The position numbers were made by a program, and so were the translations under genes. A stretch of DNA of 64,000 bases from Sesamum alatum. Lineage: Eukaryota > Streptophyta > Magnoliopsida > Lamiales > Pedaliaceae. Below, in pieces: positions 1-10,977 of this stretch. Position 1 is the stretch's first letter; each line of letters begins with the position of its first letter. The stretch covers positions 9,963,395 through 10,027,394 of the forward strand of contig JACGWO010000004.1 in NCBI GenBank assembly GCA_034509735.1, given 5' to 3'. The notes under the pieces were generated by a model. That model saw only the letters and a program-made list of their open reading frames with translations, was not told where the DNA came from and searched no databases.

Positions 1-300
1 CAATTTAGGTAGGTGGCTGTTTTAGTCCCATAAAACACGTTTTTCAGTTTTTTTGGTTCCAAAAATCTTGTGCAACATAGGTAGATGGTTGTTTTAGTTA
101 TATAAAATACGTTTTTCAGTTTTTTTGGTCCCAAATATAGGTGACTGTTTTAGTCCCAAAAAATACGTTTTTCAGTTTTTTTTGGTTCCAAAATATCATG
201 TGTTGGGACCAAAAAAAATTGAAAAACGTATTTTATTCGGGACCAATAAAAAATAAAAAAATGTGTTTTATGGGACTAAAACAGTCACCTATCTAAGTTG
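1..300. repeat. Foldback made of a ~60-bp tandem repeat
   Basis: Three imperfect direct copies of a 60-65-bp unit (near 1-60, 78-135 and 137-195) each contain a 'GTTTTAGTCCC' core followed by 'ACGTTTTTCAG' and a T-run. They are followed at 204-297 by the reverse complement of one and a half units, for example GTTTTAGTCCCATAAAACAC near 20 against its complement near 263-285. The arrangement resembles a MITE or foldback element. The left end is cut by the window edge, so no target duplication can be checked. Confidence 0.6.
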
Positions 301-1764
301 TGGTACCAAAACAAATAATGCCCTAGTCTTACGGGACCAAAAAAGTATTTTACCCGGAGAACGTGTATCGCGTTTCTCGTAGTTTGCCATCCTAATGAGG
401 TGATAAAAATATGCGTGTTTAGTTGCTAGTATCAACGTTTAGGGTTTGTGTCCATGTCATTTGGGACCAAGTGTTAGGACTTTTCTGTTTAGGCCACCAT
501 ATTGGACAAATGTGTTTTCATTTTGGGTTTTTGCATGTCAATGCTTGTTGTATAATGGACCTATAACAAGTTAAACTGTATTATGTCTATTTTGTCTTGT
601 AATTAGTGTCATGAACGTGCGATGAAGTATGAATTTATAAAATATTTATCTAGGATACTCGTATTGTCAGCACACCCTAAATATTTTTTATTTGTTGAAT
701 TTTGATAATGTCTATGCATGATAGCAAACTATTGTGTTGATGATTAATATTCAAAGAAAACTAGTATAATTTATGTTTGTGATGTGACCTGCTATACTTC
801 ATGAGGCATTGAATACGTTTTTATCAAGCATTATGAAAAGAAAGAATTATACATCCATACGAAAGCTAAAAAATAAAAATAAAAAAATTTCATCTTTTGT
901 TAGTGGTATTACACACAATTATATTCTATAAAATTTAGGTACAAATTAGGAGCTTTGACTAGATTCGCATTTCATCAATTTTATTAAATTGGCTTTTATC
1001 CTCTCCAACTTAAGTAGCTTTCGCTAAATATTTTTATTTTAATATTAATTCTTTGAATAGTATTATTTTTTATTTTCATATCATTTTGGTTTGACAGATA
1101 CTAATCAATTAATCGGAAGTGAATATGAAACAATCTATATGTAATTCATTGAGAATTTTTATTTATTTAATATTACCAATTAAATTTAGAAAGTGAATTA
1201 CCAACGATATAGTTAAATATTTTCCTTATCAAATAAAAAAAAAAAAAGTGCTATCAACTTGATTAAAATATAATTGTATAATAATAATATTTCAATGAAA
1301 AAATATAAATAATATCATGAACTTAACAAAATAATATAATAACCTATAAAAATATATTTATACACGTGCATCATTGTTCAGCTTCCTAGTATTAAATAAA
1401 TTTAGTGCAAATACAACAATGTGATATTCCATTCTAAAAAGTGGTCTGATGATAAATTCTACATTGAGAAGAACACAATTATGTTCGTTAAATTTAGGTA
1501 CAAATGGGACAATGTGATATTCAATTCAAAAAAGTGTTATCACGATAAATTCTAAGCTCCCCAACACTGTGTTCATAAATTCTGTATTCAACAAGATCTT
1601 TATGTTTAATTGCTAAGCCGGTAATACACCATCTCACGTTGCACTATTTGAATTTGTCCATAATTGGCGCATGCATCATATAGCATAGTGTAATAGTTCT
1701 ATAATACATGACAAGATGTAGTAGGCCAATCGTGCCAAAATAGTTTAGCGTTTCATATGGTACC
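301..1764. other. AT-rich intergenic stretch, no gene
   Basis: No convincing reading frame or RNA gene is visible. The only internal structure is a weak direct repeat: the segments near 1395-1470 and 1490-1570 both read roughly 'CAATGTGATATTC', then 'AAAAAGTG', then 'GATAAATTCTA'. The region is rich in A/T runs and probably contains decayed transposon sequence. Confidence 0.5.
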
Positions 1765-3758
1765 TGTTAGAATAGGTGACCAGAAAGCCAATAGGTTTGG
1801 CGATTTGTAACCTATATGACAACTTGATGTAAATGTAATATTATTATGTGATGAATAAGATAAGTATTCGTCACCAATGGTACCTTCTTTGATGCGCGCA
1901 TCTTACATTTGTTAAAACGGTGTTTAACTTATATCGCAACAAAGCCCACAGACCATGGATAACAACTCATGCAGTTGGGCCACGCATTGGATGGTGGTCA
2001 TGAAACCAACTGATTAAGAGTTGGGTCTGAAACGTTCCAAGTCGAGGACCTCGAGACAGGGCATCGAGAGTCCTATTGAGACTTGCATCAAGAGTCGTGT
2101 TCATTGGATGAGTGTCGTGTTTCATCGGCGACAGGCGTGGGACGCCTACACGATCTTGATGGGTTGGTCGACTGGGGTCGAGCCGACTGGACTGACTCGC
2201 GGGGATCATTATATGGAAGCCTTGGAGGCTTGGTCGGTATGATTGGTTTTCCCCGGTTCTGATAGTACGGGAGTAATCCTCAGACTTGAGGAATCATGGC
2301 AGTCGCGTGCACAGGAAGGCTGTATCTTGGATCTGGCGAGAGGTAATCATTCTGTAAGATGATTATCATAAGCCTTGTCCAGTGCAGTCGGAATGTGTAG
2401 CGAGGACGGTGGACGGTAGACGGAAGGATCGTACCCGTACGGAATCGGCGCCAAAATGTTCACGCCAATTCACCTAGTCTCTAGTGCCATGGACCGTTGC
2501 TAGACGGCCACCAATGGTAACGGGCCCTTGTGGGACACGGGCCCAAGTCTAGTTGAGGGTGAACCTAAAGGGTCACACACAAATCACCGAGGAAGTTGAG
2601 AGATCGACTTGGAGTCAATCTCGAAGGATAAAATAAGTAATTGGATTACTTAAGGGAAAGTCCATTAGATGGACCGGCCGATATTGTATCAGGCTTCCGT
2701 TTAATCGGTAAATTGGATTTTCGATTAAATATGGAAAGTTGAGACGTTGGATCTTTTAATTGGATTAAAAGATCAACAGGAATAATTTAAATGGACATTA
2801 AATTAGATTTAATGTTGGGTTCGTCGTAATTGGATTACGATAAAACCCGGTCCGTTAAATTATACCCGAGAGGAGAAATAATTCCTATTTTGGAATAGGA
2901 AAAAATTGGACTTCTTCCCTTAATTAAACATGGCCGACATGCTCCCTTGGAGGAAGCAAAATCAGACATGTTTCATGCTAGGTGGTATGTTGACTTATCT
3001 CTTTTGGAAAGAAACAAATCAACTCCAATCAAGCTCTTCCCTTTTGGTATGATTTGATCATACCATAAATTTTGGTAGGCTTGATATAAGAATTAATGGT
3101 GATTGATTGGAATGAATCTAAACATCATTGGATGAACCTAGACACATTCCAATAATCACATTAATTATGTATATATATTAGAATATACCACACCAAGCAT
3201 AAGTGATTCATTATTCATCTTTTTCTAGGAAAAAGAGAAGACAAAAATCCCTCTCCTCTCTCTCAAATTTCGTGCTCTCTCCCTCTCCCACACTTGTGTT
3301 CTTCACTTGATTTTGAATCAAGAAGAAGAACAAAGTAAGTTTAAGAGAACACTAATTCATAGTGTTCTTCTCTTAAACCGATTCCTTCTAAACCCGTTCT
3401 TTTCTAGCAAGAAGAACGTGTGTTTCTTCCGGTGTGGTGTGGATCACCTTTGGAGAATCCATACGTTTGGATTTCGTGAGCATTCCGGAGAAGGAACAAC
3501 GCAAGTAGCCGGGAGCATACGCTAAACAATCAAAGGTAACGGTTTATTACGCTTTGATTGATTTCATTTATATATCTATGCCCTATATGCTTAAATATAT
3601 GTTTCTAATATTTGCACATCCTACATCGAACGCCCCGGTTGAGCACCCAAGGGTACACCCCTTGGGATTCGCGTATTTTGAATTTGATTTAAATTTACGC
3701 ACAATTTCTCGCTTCCTCGCTTCCGCTCGCGCTCCCGGGCGGATCCGCTTGTCCTTCA
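1765..3758 (+). mobile_element. Solo LTR of the copia B family
   Basis: It begins TGTTAGAATAGGTGACCA and ends TTCA. This is the same start and overall layout as the LTRs at 36115-38110 and 44341-46328, including 'CACCTAGTCTCTAGTGCCATGG', 'GGTGAACCTAAAG' and the CT-rich stretch. Its length of 1994 bp matches theirs. The flanks read GTACC (1760-1764) and CTACC (3759-3763), a 4/5 match expected for a decayed 5-bp target duplication. No primer-binding site or polyprotein follows, so this is a solo LTR left by LTR-LTR recombination. It is clearly more diverged from element B than B's two LTRs are from each other. It sits in or just beyond the 3' part of the Harbinger Myb gene region. Confidence 0.82.
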
Positions 3759-3901
3759 CTACCCCCACATGTAGCAAAATTACATCTTGTTCCACAAAAC
3801 AAAATGTAAAAGCATCAAAATTTCACAGATAGAATTACATATAAAAATCCGAAGGAGATTGAGTTCCAAAAGCACGGCCATCTCATCATGATACGTCATA
3901 A

Positions 3902-4965
3902 TCACATCTTATCATTTAACAGAAGACCTATTATCCGAGCTCTGACCTCATCATGTAGACTAAAGAAAAGGTCAATTTTTTTAGGGTTCTCAACGAGCCT
4001 ATCCAATATTAGGATTTAATCGTTCAGGTCGATCCCCAACACTTTTCCAACAGCATCATATACGGTAAACCGTTTTTCAACTTCATCACAGACGAAAAAA
4101 AGCTTCCTACTTAACTCACCAAGACATAGGTTTGCAGAGTCACAGAATGTGTTCACAGCGTTCGTCAAACCATATCTTGCACAATAGTTTTTTCCTTATG
4201 TTTTTTTTACATAGTTATCAGTTTTTTATGGCTTCTAGTCGATGTAACGATGGGATCAACGTTTACCTGGTTATCTCTTGTGGCACCATTGTCGTTTCCA
4301 ACATAACCAACATTAGGACATCACTCAGCCATAGGAACATAACAATCTTGAATCTCAGTATCGACAACATCTTCGGTCAAATTGACAGTAGGGTGTGCCT
4401 CAACCGTGACATCACCAACCGCACGATCTTTACCAAAGATCACACGCAAGCCGGGAAAAAATGCCATGACTTGTAATGCATAGTCCTCACACTAGGATCA
4501 ATCTACTCAATGTTAATAAAACAATTATAAATGTGAATTAGTACATTAAGTAGAAATCTTTTTTCATTGTACATTTATAGAATCTAAAATTTACCTTGCA
4601 AAACTCATCCAAAATATCTTGTGTGTCAAATGTTATCATGCACCTACTATCACCCATCCAAAACCACTCTGCATCATCATGTCAGTCAGAGTACCATAAT
4701 TTTTCTTCTAAACATGGATCTTTGAGTCAATGTGTGGTTATGCATGAAGATCCGTGTTGGGAAAATGATTCGGCATTAGCGCCTCCAGCTAGTTCAAATA
4801 CCCAACACGGAACCCATTCTCTCACTTCCATCCAATTATGATAATAGTTCGGAGTGCATTGATCAGTACTTCTTCTTCACGGTGTGTCCAAGTGCATCTA
4901 GTGTTTGCCTTGTTTACTTTGGCCCAACAACCGCGTTGTTTGCTAGTCCCTTCCTCATCGTACAT
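3902..4965 (-). pseudogene. Myb/SANT-like protein of a PIF/Harbinger transposon
   Basis: The minus-strand reading from a possible ATG at 4965 gives the Myb/SANT-like hallmarks: RCTWTHREEEVLINAL, then GW(K)-ENGFRVGYL, TDLHA-PHIDSKIHV-KKNYG and SGFGW. An intron at about 4503-4594 (donor GTAAAT, acceptor TAG) joins ILDEFCK to D-PSVRTMHYKSWHFFPA. The frame then continues as FGKDRAVGD to a C-terminal helix-rich stretch (DLFFSLHDEVRARII) and a stop at 3902-3904. Several in-frame stops and small shifts, including W-to-stop changes in the core domain, make it a pseudogene. In active PIF/Harbinger elements this protein binds the transposon ends and imports the transposase into the nucleus. That role is established for the family, not shown here. 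Confidence 0.78.
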
Positions 4966-5264
4966 ACAGGTTCATCTAAAACGATAATAGAAACAAAAAA
5001 TGAGAACTATACTAACATTAACCAATATCGTTATATTGGTACATATCAATGCAAGGAATTCACAACATAACATTGAAACTTAACATAACTTGGAAATACT
5101 CAAACTCATCCATAACAACACTATCAAGAGTTACAGAAATGGAAAAAGCTACAAACCAAACATTATCGCACAACATATTAAAGATTAGTAGTTTCATTGC
5201 AGGCTATGAAAGAACGACATATCTACATGCCCACATCCCTTCCAAACGATCAATGGAGGCGTAA

Positions 5265-5339
5265 CTAGTATGTATATATATTGCTAGCCAACTCATCAGG
5301 CCAAGAGGTCCAACCAGGAGTCATATCAAGGGTAGACAC
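5265..5339 (-). pseudogene. Harbinger transposase, C-terminal end
   Basis: Immediately left of gypsy element A, the minus strand reads GWTSWPDELASNIYTY and a stop (TAG complement at 5265-5267). This matches the usual W-x2-W/YRD-LA-M ending of plant PIF/Harbinger transposases. It continues directly from the EFVS coding at 18419-18430 once element A and one copy of its GACAC duplication are removed. Confidence 0.75.
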
Positions 5340-6279
5340 TGTAAACAGATTTTCGTGTTCCTCAATTTATTGAAACAAGAAAATAGTACAAATAAATTTC
5401 TCGAATAGATTGAATATTTGTGGGTACGAAATCTCTACTTGAAACCTTTGATTCTTCTCTTCAAGAATGTGATCTTTGACGTCGGCAACTTCGGAGGTGA
5501 AACTCGACGTTTGATATCCTTTGATGTTGACTTTGACTTTGAATAACGTTAATTTGGGGGTCGTTCACTTGTTCCCAGATTAAACGCTATAAATTTGAAG
5601 ATATTTGACTTGAATTTGGGATATTTCTTGGTGGATTTGACACTTTGATCCTCCCCCAAGGTGGACTTCTGTCTTGATAACGTTAATTCGCCGGTCTTCA
5701 GACTTCTTGTCGAATTAAACGCTGATTTTGGATGATTTCCGCAACGAACGCCTTGAATCTTATCTAGAACGCCATGGATCTTCCTTGATTTGTGCTTGAG
5801 AAGATTTCGGGACTTCTTGAATGCTCTCTTGCTTGTGTCTTCAATTGTATGTGTGTGTGTGTTTTGAATGAGTTCCAATGACCCCTTAATATAGTTGTCA
5901 AAGAGGTAGAGTTGTGGTGAACTTGATCACTTATTTTGTATTATCTCTTTATTTTAATTTAAAGAGATAAATACATAAAATATTTGGGAAGACATGATTG
6001 GTCAATTTCGATATTATCTCTTTAATTTTTGTATTTTTCAAAGAGATAATATAAGAAATATTTGTCTTGATTTGATTGGCCGGAACACCTCACTTTGACA
6101 CTTGTCGGCAGTTGATTTGATGACGAAATATATATTAAAATATCAATTAAATTAACTATTTATATTTGGAATTAATTTAGTAAATTCCAAAATATGAATA
6201 GAAAATTATTATAATTGATAAATAATATATATTTTTCACTTGTCGTCATTTGATTGGGCGCAAAATTAACTTGCCTACA
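5340..6279 (-). repeat. 3' LTR of gypsy element A
   Basis: This 940-bp LTR begins (plus strand) TGTAAACAG and ends CTACA. It aligns throughout with 17481-18418. The promoter TATA seen in the other LTR is changed here: the plus strand reads CCCCTTAATATAG near 5881-5893 instead of CCCCTTTATATAG. A purine-rich tract abuts it on the internal side. Confidence 0.92.
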
Positions 6280-6293
6280 AATGCCCCCTTGAG
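6280..6293 (-). other. Polypurine tract of element A
   Basis: On the minus strand the sequence directly before the 3' LTR reads TCAAGGGGGCATT. This is a purine-rich primer site for plus-strand DNA synthesis, in the expected place. Element C has the very similar GTGGGGGCATC before its 3' LTR. Confidence 0.7.
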
Positions 6294-7887
6294 ACTCGTT
6301 CACGAACATATGCTTGAATATGTCATTTTTGAAGTGAATGAGTCGCGAAATATATGAATCAAATTTGAATCGGCCACTGTATTCTTGAATTTTCTTCAAG
6401 CCAAATTTAATTTGAACCTCTTATGTACTTGAAAATTTGGACCGAATGTACATTGGGTTGATCATTTATATATATATATATATATATTATTTTTCCACAG
6501 GATAATCCACCTTGAGAAAGCCCATCACCCCTTTTTCCTTTTAAGAGTGGGCCAACGAAACAGGTGCTGCGGCATAATTCAAACTCCCTAAACAAGCATT
6601 TTCTTTTTCTTTTTTTGATTTTTTTTGTTTTGTATATGTCAGGCCTTGGGCCCAAGCAAAATCCACAAAGTTCCCTTTTTTTCCTTTTGTGTAATCTTCA
6701 CCTTTTTGTTTGGAGTGAGCACAAGAGGGTGAGCCCATCTTTATTTGACCCAACTAGCTTGCCTTTTTCTTCAGCCAAGTGAAGTGAGCTTGCAGAGGAC
6801 CTGTGCATATTTGTCTGATTTTGACATAGAATCTGAATTCAACTTGGCCTCCGATTTTTGAAGAGATCTAAATTAGTTAAAACTCTGAGGGGTAATCGAA
6901 TTGGTTAGTATTCGAATTCCATCCAAATTAGGCTATTCGAATTTGATTGCAATTGGGACTTGTTTATTCGAACTAGAAATCTGAAATTGATGCCTATATA
7001 AGAGCTCGAATAATGGCGATTCAGACCACGATCTTTACTGCATTTTTTTAGGTATGTTTCAATGGCCAATTTTTTTTTCTTCTTGAATTTTCTGATACGC
7101 ACACAAGGTGTTTGTCATAATGCCTCAACGAGCTGATGTCGAAGTTTCTTTGAATTTCTTTTTTTTTTTTTTTTTTTTGTAGATTACACACTAGTCGTGA
7201 TTTTTTCAACGTGTTTTCAATGATTCGACTTGTCGGGTTTTCTTTGAATTTCGACTCTACGTTCACAACACTTGATTCTACTGATCCGTATCAATAGTTT
7301 CTGGGGTAGAAGTTTAGGTGTCCATAGGACATAGAAGGTTGTTTGGTTGCAACGGCATTTTCATTGCGTAGACACAACCACCGCCAGAATAAAAAGTGGA
7401 CCGTGCTTGTAAGTAATCAAGGCTGGTGCATGTAGCAAAATAGGTACACATATAAGGTTACTCACTAATTAGTGTCCATTGACAACATCAAACTAATATA
7501 TCTATAGATGTTTTGCAAAAACACCTAAAAACCTTGGCAACATCATCAGCTAATGTTTGAATGCATGCTATTTTTTTCTTTCCTTCGTTTTTTTATTCTT
7601 TTTCCTTTTTCTTTTACTTCACAAATTTCAATTTATTGATTCTCGAGAGACCCGTCAAAGAGCATAGCACATATTTCATCATAATATTGCAGCAACTAGG
7701 AAATAGACTTTGTATTTAATAGTCAATGTTTAATTGATATTGACTATAACTTTTATTTACATATTCCCATGTGCTTTGCCGACGGTATGTCATAGCTCTT
7801 CTTTCTCTTTTGATCTATTTGAGTTTTTTCTTTTTTTTTCCTACTAACTCAATTAAATCTATTCTTTGTGCTTTGATAGGTTGCGAC
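6294..7887. other. Spacer between element A 3' LTR and antisense gene
   Basis: No coding frame is recognised. The stretch holds an (AT)n run near 6467-6487, several T-runs (for example 7155-7178), and a TATA-like promoter near 6995 oriented toward the antisense gene. Splice-like signals (a TTTTTTTAG/GTATG junction near 7049, and an acceptor-like TTGATAG at 7873-7879) suggest that it contains a 5' UTR with one or more introns. Confidence 0.4.
6995..7002 (+). promoter_or_regulatory. TATA box upstream of antisense PMD gene
   Basis: TATATAAG lies in a typical core-promoter setting (GCCTATATAAGAGCTCG). It points along the plus strand toward the PMD reading frame at 7888-10577 and opposes the gag-pol transcript of element A. 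A start site would be expected about 30 bp downstream. The match is good, but promoter function is inferred. Confidence 0.45.
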
Positions 7888-10577
7888 ATGGTTTATTTCA
7901 AAGATGAGTCTTTGTCCTCTAGCCAACAAAACCTAGTTATCCTTGATGATGAAAGTCAACCCGTGGAGAAAGGGACAATTTTGACGACTCACACACCTCT
8001 CATCGGTCAATATGCGAAGTAATGGTCGAGATTGACACATTCACTTCACACGACGCAATGATCTCGAGAAGTTTCACTAAGCAAGACTTCGAAGGTATGG
8101 TCTTTGCAAGCGACTCATCATCGATGCTCTGACGAACCAAGCTTTCTACCGACGTTAGGCTACCACATTATTGAACGGAAAGCCAAGTGGGGCGACAACA
8201 TTCACTTTGCCGGCGAGTTCTGCTACATCAAAGGACTTTTGGGAGTAGATGGAAGACGTACTCAGCCGGTGCGAGGACAAGCTAGTTGCAGCTCAAGTAT
8301 ATGATGCCATATGCGCCTCACTGTTCACATACGACCGCAACTCCGACATCGTCAAGGCATTCTGCTAAGCATGGTGCCCATCCACTAATACTCTTTTGAC
8401 ATCCTTCGGAGAGTTGTCTATCTCGTTGTGGGGCGTGCATACCCTTGCCGGACATCCTATTGCCATCCCAAGTGCTAAGGACCTTAACGAGGTTGATGAG
8501 ATAGGGCGGAGACTTGTGCCTCGTTCTTGTAAATTCCTACTCCACGCTTACCATTTGCTTCGAAAAAGTAATAACGATGGTCAATCCTCTTAAGATCCTG
8601 TGGACAAGTGGGTCAAGTTTTGGCTTAGAAAGGCGACGAAATACTACGAGCCCCCCTCCGCGTAAAGAGAAGAAGGTTGTTCATCCTAAGTCAACCCATA
8701 ACCCCTCTGGCACCTTTGGGGTACATGGCAAGTGGTCCACGGCGAACAAGGCATTGTTCTCGAGGCTCGGTATCGAAGGGAGTTAAAAGGAAGAGACATT
8801 CTTGCCGGCGTATTTGGTGTATTGGTTTTGTACCTTTGTGCTTCCCATTTAAGATGCTGGTTCAATACGCCCAAGTGTTTTCAAAGGTGGCGAGTGCTAT
8901 GGCAACCGGTCGAAGAATTGGTCTTGTTGTTCCCGTCTTAGCTAGCATTTACAGAGGTTTGAATAAGATCTCTAACTCCCTAAGGCCAACTCGCATACAC
9001 TCTCCATTTCCGATTCACTTTGTTTATAGTTGGATAGCTTATTATTTCAAGACTCATTATCAACTTGTGCAAAGTGTTCGTGGGCCCAAGATGACGTTTT
9101 TTTTTCAGGCAAATGAGGCGCAAAATACTACGATCTGCAAGAGGTGAGAAAGCGGCTACATAGAGGCGACTTTATCTCTTGGACTTGAAACATGATTGTG
9201 AGGGATGAGGATTTTTCATTCACAGACGACGGGTACGCCACAGAATCTGAAGAAACCTATTTCATGGTCGTCCGTTCGAACTACCTTCCTCTGCTGCAAG
9301 GCGATCATTTCGTTGCCGAGCCCTATAGCCCTCATAGATTTAGTCGTCAATTTGGTTTCTTCCAAGAAGTGTCGGGGATTCTTTCGCAAGACGTTCGTAA
9401 AGCCTCTTTAGAAGGTGGAATCCGTTATTGGCGCTTGTGCATTTTGTCCAAGACCATGGAAAAAGTGTTGTTCCCTCCCATGCCCCCAAATATGAAGAAG
9501 TTCTCCTCTAAGGCATACAAAAGGTGGTGGCTCGGAGTTCATGGTGGCTACTTCCCCTCTCAAGCGAAATTCTCAAGTGGTCGAACCCTTTGAAGTGAAT
9601 AAGAAGCAAAGTGCTCCTTGTTCTTTGGAAGTAAGTGGGAGTAGCAACCCTGATCGTCATTGGAAGAGGCCGAAGAGGGATTCAAAACCAACAAACATCA
9701 ACGTTGATGGTGAAGGCTCAAGTCATGAACCATCGATGTTGAATTTGTTAAGGAGGTTATTTTTTCCTTATTATTTTTCTTTCTTTTTTTTTTTTGGTGA
9801 TAAGATTTTCTTTTGTGTCTAACTCTAGTTGATGCATTATCGTAGCTCGAAGCTGGAATCTTAGCCGTTGAAGATGATGAAACTTTCCAAGATAGCCAAG
9901 AGTCGACTTTTGGGTATAACTTGTTGGCTACGACCCATCCTCTTGGAATGGGGCTTAAGAGAAAACAACCCTCTTGTCAAGCCGCGGTGTCGGTATTTGA
10001 AGGCGAGAGGTTTGTTCATAATCATCAAAAGGAGTTCCTTCAAAAGCTATGGCGTTATCTTCTCGTGAAGATGTCAAATACCCCAATTGATTTCATCTCC
10101 TCAATCAAAGACGTCGTTTACTTCATTCTTGAATCTATGAAGAGCTTTCAGAATTTTGACATCTCAAACGTGGAATAATCGATGAACACATTCTTTGCCA
10201 AGGCCGTTGCTTATGATGAGGCGAGGTCGTCGTCTTCTGAAAGTTTATACAAAGATCTTTTCGAGCGGTAGTTAAAGGAAGCCAACGATCGTCTTCAAGA
10301 GGCTCGAGCTAAAGAAAGTGAAGAGGCTTTCAAGGTCCAATATACTACGGACAAGTTGAAGCGCGTTGAGAAGGAGTTTGCTGATTTGAAGGAGCAAAGT
10401 AAGAACTTGTGCGCTACTCTGAAGGAAGAAAATCAACTTTTTCATAGTGCTCAAGTCGGAGTTCGTGAAATTGTGGAAGAAATCACAGCGCTTGAGAATA
10501 CCACCCCACTCAACGATGAAGTAGTTGCGAGTTTGGAGGCTCAAGAACAAATTTGGAAGCCCTCAAGGAAGAGTTGA
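7888..10577 (+). pseudogene. Antisense plant mobile domain (PMD) protein in gypsy A
   Basis: The plus-strand pieces follow the plant mobile domain (aminotransferase-like, PF10536) family in order. They include a start at MVYFKDES (7888), CEDKLVAAQVYDAICASLF near 8270, TSFGELSISLWGVHTLAGHP near 8400, PKSTHNPSG near 8690, PVLASIYRGLNKIS near 8940 and YSPHRFSRQFGFFQEV near 9330. RYWRLCILSK lies near 9425. A probable intron (about 9756-9845, T-rich, ending TCGTAG) precedes a C-terminal coiled-coil-like segment near 10356-10577. Shifts and stops break the frame at least five times. The gene runs opposite to gag-pol, between integrase and the 3' LTR. Antisense ORFs in this place are known from Tat-lineage elements. 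PMD proteins in plants include MAIN and MAIL1, which act in silencing and development. What the transposon-borne copy does is not known to me. Confidence 0.82.
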
Positions 10578-10977
10578 AGGACTTGAGTCTCTTTGCTTGA
10601 GATTTGCTTAGGACCTTTTATTTTGTTGCATTTGATTCCTTTTTCTTTTGTTCCAAGTCATGAACTCCAATATTTTCGAGATTACATAATAGAAGCTTTC
10701 TCTTTTCTTTCTATCTTGCAATCTTTGAGCATGTTTGAATACTTCCCATCTCGATGACTTCATATGAGAAATAAAGTTCATTTAAATGTTATGAGTGAAC
10801 TTAGAATATCTAAGCTGCCTACGTACCTCATCGAGAGGGTCAAGTCAATACGTAGTTCAAGGGTACAAAATATTTGTTTCGAGAGGGGACGGTCGTTCAT
10901 AGTTTATACTCATGGGGGCTAGGATTTTTTTTTCCTTTTTTTCTTTCTTTTTTTGAGTTTTTTTTTCTTTTTTTTTT
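10578..10977. other. Spacer between antisense gene and integrase end
   Basis: This stretch holds the 3' ends of two converging genes of element A. It includes a T-rich tract (10926-10979) and, at 10812-10860, a block AAGCTGCCTACGTACCTC...GTCAAGTCAATACGTAG. Its complement recurs in element C near 55089-55137. No coding frame is evident. Confidence 0.5.
10812..10860 (-). other. Conserved non-coding block shared by elements A and C
   Basis: In the sense orientation of element A this reads GAACTACGTATTGACTTGA, then CCTCTCGATGAGGTACGTAG, then GCAGC. Element C has, at 55089-55137 and also in its sense direction, GAACTACGTTTTGACTTGA, CCCTTCGCGGGGTACGTAG and GTAGC. The two elements are otherwise well diverged, so the block is under some constraint or marks a shared functional site. 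Both copies contain a short complementary pair in the middle (for example CCCTTCGCGGGG in C), so an RNA stem is possible. Confidence 0.6.

Noticed and set aside
4132..4476. A 114-codon plus-strand frame
   Set aside because: It is the opposite strand of the Harbinger Myb/SANT-like pseudogene, whose minus-strand reading matches a known family.
7888..10577. PMD frame as an ordinary host gene
   Set aside because: It lies between the integrase and 3' LTR of element A, inside the GACAC target duplication, and is broken by several shifts. It belongs to the transposon.
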